The notes beneath the pieces were generated by a model, which worked only from the letters and a program-made list of their open reading frames with translations, was not told where the DNA came from and searched no databases. A stretch of 9,680 bases of DNA. Origin: an uncultured Aliterella sp. (GTDB lineage Bacteria; Cyanobacteriota; Cyanobacteriia; Cyanobacteriales; Chroococcidiopsidaceae). The position numbers and the translations under genes are program-made. The DNA lies in the NCBI GenBank assembly GCA_905479905.1, contig CAJQOK010000048.1, positions 1 to 9,680 of the forward strand, in the 5' to 3' direction. This document shows positions 6,514 through 9,680 of this stretch, piece after piece (position 1 is the first letter of the stretch; every line of letters begins with the position of its first letter).

Positions 6514-8877
6514 TTACGAGCTTACTATTTGATTGCGTCCCTTCGCCTTAGCCTTGTAAAGGGCAACATCAGCAGTTTGATAAAGCGCTTGTAAATCCCT
6601 ACCATTTTCTGGGTACTGAGATAGCCCGCCACTAAAAGTCACCCGGAACTTCTCACCTCTAGCGCTGGTAAACTCCTGCTGACGCATAATTTCTAGTAAC
6701 TCTGTCAGTCGAGCCTTGCTTTGAACTTCAGTTGCACCATATAAGCCCACAACAAACTCCTCGCCGCCCCAACGACCTACCACATCTTCACTACGGAAGG
6801 TCTGCAATAGCAGCGCTCCAAATCGACTTAGCACGCGATCGCCAGCGTCATGACCGTACTTGTTATTAACTTGATTAAAGTGGTCAAAATCCAAAATAAT
6901 AAAGCACATTGGTTGACCTTGGCGCTGGGCTAGATGCAACAGGCGGGTGAGTTCTTGAATAGATTTGCGGCGATTAGCAATACCAGTTAGGATATCAGTC
7001 TCCGCCAGCTTACGGAAGATGAATGTTCGTTCTAGCCGATTTAGGACGCGCGCGATTAATTCTGGCCCTAGAACTGGTTTACTCACATAGTCATCTGCAC
7101 CTGCTACGAATACGCCATTCACAGTTTCTATATCCCTGTGAGCAGATAGAAACAGTACGGGTAATTCACTCCAGTGTGGGTCGTTTCGTACTACCCGACA
7201 CAGATCGATGCCATTTAAATTAGGCATTTCTATATCTAGAATCAGCAAGTCGGGGTTAGTTGCCTCTAACGTTGTCCAAAAATTCTGGGGATTATCCAGC
7301 AGTGTTAGTATAAATCCCCAAGGCGTTAGTAAAGTGCGGAGAATATCTAGCATCTGAGGATCATCGTCCACGACCAAAATTTTTGCCTGAACGATTTTAG
7401 ATTGCTGTAGCATCTGAGTAACTGCTGCCAATACTGAAGCCGGAAGTGCAGGTTTAGACAAAAAAGTCTGTACCCCTAGACGTGCGACTTTTATCCGGTT
7501 GGCAAAATCTTCAAGAGCCGTAAATACCAGCACTGGTAAATTTTGATTTTTAGTCGTTAGTTCTGCTAACAGATTTAGACCATTTTGGGCTAAACCGTCA
7601 AAGCATAGATCGAGCAACACTACATCCGGGCATTTTTGGGCGATCGCATCTCGTGCTTGGGTAATATTTGTAGCTATAAGAGCTTGAATTCCCCAGATTG
7701 TCGCCTCTTTGATTAACTGTTCGCCCAGTTGGACATCATTATCCACAATTAACATTTGCAGTTGTTGTTTGACAGTAACCTGATCTTCAGCAGGTGGTTC
7801 GCTTGTGGCATTCGGTTGTTCTAATTCTTGCCGCAACCCTACAACCAGTTGCTTAAGATGTTCAAGCTCCTCACTGAATTTAACTCCATCTCGAAAAATC
7901 TGTTCAATTTCACGGCATAGACGCGAAGCTTCAGCAAAACCAAAGCTTGCTAGAGATCCAACCAGCAAGTGGGCTTCTCCTAGAGCTTGCTGCCTTAGTT
8001 CTTGGGTTAGCGTACCTGCAACTAAAGATTTTGTAGCTGATTCTAAAACTGTGATGCGACTTACGTACTGAGGCTTAAATCGCTCCCAAAGGGCTGCTAG
8101 TGAAGACGAGATTTGTGGTTGAGTCTGCTCTTTTTTGGTTACAGCATCGTTAGCATTACCTTGGAAGCGAACTGTTACCGCCGACTGATGCTTAACTTCA
8201 TCTTTCTCTAATTTAAGCCGATACCCCAGTCCATAGACTGTCTCAATCAATCCATCTGCCCCAGCAAGCTTAAGTTTCTGCCGTAAAGTTTTAATGTGCG
8301 CTCTAACAGTATTCTCTAAAGGGATTTTTTTATCCGATGACCAAAGACACTCAAGCAGGAGACTTTGGCTAAATATCCGGTGACTGTTACGTAAAAGTAG
8401 CTCCAGTAGCGTATATTCTTTAGCAGTTAGATGTAAAAGCTCTCCATTACAACTCACCCTACAACTACTAGAGTCTAGCTTGAGATTTCTTACCTCTATC
8501 ACTGAGGAGCGAACAGGAGTAACGCGACGAACCAAAGCCCGAATCCGAGCCAATAATTCGTTGGTGTCAAAAGGCTTGACAAGATAATCATTAGCCCCAG
8601 CATCTAACCCAATGACTTTGCTAGTGCTACTATCCAAAGCTGTCACTAGCAGAATTGGCGTGTCATTCTTGCCGTTGCGTAACTGTCTACAAAACTCTAG
8701 ACCGTCCAGCTTTGGCAACATGATATCTAACAAAATTAGGTCATAAGCAAATGCTTCAGCAAGGGACAGCCCAGCCTGACCGTCCGTTGCTAAATCTACT
8801 AGATAATGATGCTCTGTAAGAGTATTCTTCAGCACTGAAGCTGCCCCATCATCATCTTCCACTAGCAGAATTTTCAT
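6514..8877 (-). CDS. Multi-receiver response regulator: REC-wHTH-HPt-REC-REC-GGDEF
   Basis: The protein has 787 residues. In order: receiver 1, about 1-118, with Asp51, Thr79 and Lys101; an OmpR/PhoB-type winged helix, about 126-224, with recognition helix ENTVRAHIKTLRQKL and wing VYGLGYRL; an HPt domain, about 260-355, with His303 (GEAHLLVGSLASFGF); receiver 2, about 374-490, with Asp423 but VDND in place of the usual acidic pair (Asn380); receiver 3, about 498-617, with Asp548, Ser578 and Lys600; and a GGDEF diguanylate cyclase, about 624-787. The cyclase carries GGEEF (704-708), metal Asp663, guanine-binding Asn671 and Asp680, and an RxxD inhibitory site (RSED, 695-698) exactly five residues before GGEEF. 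It should therefore make cyclic-di-GMP from GTP under product inhibition. Combining DNA binding, HPt and cyclase in one chain is unusual. The gene converges on the hybrid kinase, its most likely phosphate donor. The start follows from the receiver beginning at MKILLVEDDD; no ribosome binding site is evident. Confidence 0.95.
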   Translation of the reverse strand: MKILLVEDDDGAASVLKNTLTEHHYLVDLATDGQAGLSLAEAFAYDLILLDIMLPKLDGLEFCRQLRNGKNDTPILLVTALDSSTSKVIGLDAGANDYLVKPFDTNELLARIRALVRRVTPVRSSVIEVRNLKLDSSSCRVSCNGELLHLTAKEYTLLELLLRNSHRIFSQSLLLECLWSSDKKIPLENTVRAHIKTLRQKLKLAGADGLIETVYGLGYRLKLEKDEVKHQSAVTVRFQGNANDAVTKKEQTQPQISSSLAALWERFKPQYVSRITVLESATKSLVAGTLTQELRQQALGEAHLLVGSLASFGFAEASRLCREIEQIFRDGVKFSEELEHLKQLVVGLRQELEQPNATSEPPAEDQVTVKQQLQMLIVDNDVQLGEQLIKEATIWGIQALIATNITQARDAIAQKCPDVVLLDLCFDGLAQNGLNLLAELTTKNQNLPVLVFTALEDFANRIKVARLGVQTFLSKPALPASVLAAVTQMLQQSKIVQAKILVVDDDPQMLDILRTLLTPWGFILTLLDNPQNFWTTLEATNPDLLILDIEMPNLNGIDLCRVVRNDPHWSELPVLFLSAHRDIETVNGVFVAGADDYVSKPVLGPELIARVLNRLERTFIFRKLAETDILTGIANRRKSIQELTRLLHLAQRQGQPMCFIILDFDHFNQVNNKYGHDAGDRVLSRFGALLLQTFRSEDVVGRWGGEEFVVGLYGATEVQSKARLTELLEIMRQQEFTSARGEKFRVTFSGGLSQYPENGRDLQALYQTADVALYKAKAKGRNQIVSS

Positions 8878-8964
8878 AGATTACTATTAATCTTTGCTAC
8901 ATAAGTATTACGTTTTTTGACACATCTGCCCCTAGGAATATCCCCAAACAAATAAGTAATAAAA

Positions 8965-8970
8965 ATTATA
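8965..8970 (-). promoter_or_regulatory. Candidate -10 box for the REC-wHTH-HPt-GGDEF gene
   Basis: On the minus strand 8970-8965 reads TATAAT, a perfect -10 hexamer, about 88 bases upstream of the regulator's ATG. No TTGACA-like -35 lies 17 bases upstream; the GTA-N8-TAC palindrome occupies roughly that place, which fits activator-dependent transcription. In DNA this AT-rich a single hexamer is weak evidence. Confidence 0.35.
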
Positions 8971-8984
8971 ACTTTTGCTACTTA

Positions 8985-8998
8985 GTATCCGTGATTAC
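8985..8998. promoter_or_regulatory. Candidate NtcA-type site (GTA-N8-TAC)
   Basis: GTATCCGTGATTAC fits the core consensus GTA-N8-TAC of NtcA, the cyanobacterial nitrogen regulator. Toward the minus-strand gene it lies 14 bases before TATAAT, closer than the usual 20-24. Toward the plus-strand gene no well-placed -10 follows. Six fixed bases are expected by chance roughly once in a few kilobases, so this is tentative. Confidence 0.25.
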
Positions 8999-9082
8999 AG
9001 TTGAATAAGTAAGTATTTTCAACTCAAATTTTGGTTGCAGTTAATCTCAATTTATTGCTACTTCAGACATATTTTATAATTA

Positions 9083-9112
9083 TTTAATCACTTTTTCACA
9101 AAATCTTCACCT
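9083..9112 (+). promoter_or_regulatory. Pho-box-like triple direct repeat
   Basis: Three octamers, TTTAATCA (9083-9090), TTTCACAA (9094-9101) and CTTCACCT (9105-9112), are separated by exactly three bases. They match the cyanobacterial Pho-box unit YTTAACCW at 7, 6 and 7 of 8 positions. TATACT (9121-9126) follows 8 bases later and could be the -10 of the RpaB-like gene. OmpR-family regulators in general bind 11-bp-spaced direct repeats, so a regulator other than SphR/PhoB is possible. Confidence 0.35.
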
Positions 9113-9145
9113 AGTTTTTTTATACTTACATTCAAGTCGAATTAA

Positions 9146-9165
9146 TTAACAGTTTCTACTGTAAA
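9146..9165. promoter_or_regulatory. Imperfect palindrome, possible operator
   Basis: TTAACAGT and ACTGTAAA flank TTCT and are reverse complements at 7 of 8 positions. The palindrome lies about 20 bases after the TATACT hexamer, where a repressor site or the start of the untranslated leader would be. No regulator is recognisable from it. Confidence 0.25.
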
Positions 9166-9208
9166 GGTCTAGAGACTCTTAATTTAGCTGGACTTGCTTA
9201 AGAAAAGC

Positions 9209-9305
9209 TTGGTAAAAATTATTCTAAGTAGCAGTATAAGGAACTGTTATTTATATTATCAAAAATCTTAATCGGCGACTATTAGGTGAACATTGGTAAA
9301 AATTA
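9209..9305 (+). repeat. Two direct copies of a 13-bp sequence, 84 bp apart
   Basis: TTGGTAAAAATTA occurs exactly at 9209-9221 and at 9293-9305. The 84-bp offset is close to eight turns of B-DNA, so the copies face the same side of the helix. They lie 145-241 bases upstream of the RpaB-like start and may be paired binding sites for an unknown regulator. Confidence 0.35.
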
Positions 9306-9433
9306 GTTTTTGTCTCACAAGTCTGTAAAGAGTTTTTCTTTAGGTTCTGTTATTGATGATTTCTCCAACTATATTTTCTATTTTTTATCAGTGTTACTAA
9401 TCAAATTAAAGCTTTTTAAAACATATCTGTTAT

Positions 9434-9440
9434 AAGAGAG
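9434..9440 (+). promoter_or_regulatory. Ribosome binding site that sets the TTG start
   Basis: AAGAGAG lies 9 bases before TTG at 9450. No in-frame ATG or GTG exists between the upstream in-frame stop TAA (9417-9419) and the receiver core, so TTG is the only start that keeps the whole first beta strand. Confidence 0.6.
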
Positions 9441-9449
9441 TTAATAAAA

Positions 9450-9680
9450 TTGAAAAACAAAATATCAAAAATCTTAGTCGTTGATGATGAAACCAGCATT
9501 CGTCGAGTCTTGGCAACTAGCTTGTCAATGGTTGGGTACGAAGTTGTAACTGCGGTCGATGGACTTGAGGCACTAGATATCTTCCATAAGGAAATTCCCA
9601 ACCTTGTCGTTTTAGATGTGATGCTGCCCAAGCTTGATGGCTACGGAGTCTGTCAACAACTGCGCCAAGAATCGAATATT
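9450..9680 (+). CDS. RpaB/Ycf27-like response regulator, N-terminal part (cut by window end)
   Basis: The 77 visible residues, starting at TTG, form the first two thirds of a receiver. KILVVDDE (acidic pair Asp12-Asp13) leads to SIRRVLATSLSMVGYEVVTA, and VVLDVMLPKLDGYGVCQQLR holds phospho-acceptor Asp56. The stretches LSMxGYxVVTAxDGxEAL and PKLDGYGVCQxLRxES are characteristic of RpaB (plastid Ycf27), the OmpR-type regulator that in cyanobacteria works with the kinase NblS (Hik33) in high-light and stress control and binds HLR1 sites. The divergences (ATSLSMV, FHKEIPN, VMLPK where RpaB normally has VMMPK) and the TTG start suggest a paralogue rather than the core essential copy. The full protein would be about 240 residues with a C-terminal winged helix beyond the window. 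It is divergent from the REC-wHTH-HPt-GGDEF gene and shares its control region. Confidence 0.85.
   Translation, partial: MKNKISKILVVDDETSIRRVLATSLSMVGYEVVTAVDGLEALDIFHKEIPNLVVLDVMLPKLDGYGVCQQLRQESNI

Larger units (their letters stand above)
8878..9449. other. Long AT-rich divergent control region
   Basis: These 572 bases separate the minus-strand REC-wHTH-HPt-GGDEF gene from the plus-strand RpaB-like gene. I see no credible coding frame, RNA gene or terminator. The length is generous for two divergent promoters. It holds a perfect TATAAT on each strand, a GTA-N8-TAC site, a Pho-box-like triple repeat, an imperfect palindrome and a 13-bp direct repeat, listed separately. Confidence 0.7.

Noticed and set aside
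7805..8071. Plus-strand open frame inside the REC-wHTH-HPt-GGDEF gene
   Set aside because: It is Cys/Ser/Arg-rich antisense translation of the HPt region; the minus-strand protein is clearly the real product.
9121..9140. HLR1 site (RpaB target) around TTACATT
   Set aside because: Only one half-site is present and the second GTTACAWW unit is absent, so it does not meet the HLR1 consensus.
9416..9631. Minus-strand open frame opposite the RpaB-like gene
   Set aside because: It is a shadow of the receiver coding strand, with Ser/Thr-rich low-information sequence and no motif.
1..9680. CRISPR array, tRNA, rRNA or prophage attachment site
   Set aside because: No regularly spaced repeats, cloverleaf arms, rRNA motifs or paired att repeats were seen on either strand.

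Overview
This window looks cyanobacterial. The octamer GCGATCGC (HIP1) occurs four times inside the two long genes (starts near 2720, 6455, 6835 and 7640). The protein families also fit: a LabA-type NYN protein, an RpaB/Ycf27-type response regulator, very large multi-domain two-component proteins, and an IS5-type transposase remnant of a form common in cyanobacteria. The first 13 bases are Illumina adapter sequence, so base 1 is probably the end of a draft contig. I cannot name the species.

Layout. 1-167: adapter, then the tail of a beta/gamma-crystallin-like protein. 168-815: a degraded stretch with the first 34 or so codons of an IS5-family transposase (minus strand), an 11-bp perfect hairpin, and a 115-codon reading frame that may be a gene fragment. 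815-1504: a DUF88/LabA-like NYN protein whose third acidic motif is altered. 1598-1858: a small alpha-helical protein of unknown function. 1859-2284: non-coding. 2285-6496: a 1403-residue CheB-CheR-PAS-histidine kinase-receiver hybrid. 6514-8877 (minus strand, convergent, 17-bp gap): a 787-residue response regulator with the order REC, OmpR-type winged helix, HPt, REC, REC, GGDEF. 8878-9449: a long AT-rich divergent control region with several candidate operator sequences. 9450-9680: the start of an RpaB-like response regulator, cut by the window end.

How the genes may work together. The hybrid kinase has its own receiver but no HPt. The facing regulator has an HPt and three receivers. Together they hold every part of a His-Asp-His-Asp relay. 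The regulator ends in both a DNA-binding domain and an apparently active diguanylate cyclase with an inhibitory site, so one protein could control transcription and cyclic-di-GMP. The CheB and CheR domains suggest that reversible carboxyl methylation of an unknown protein enters the same circuit. This wiring is inferred from domain content and adjacency, not shown directly.
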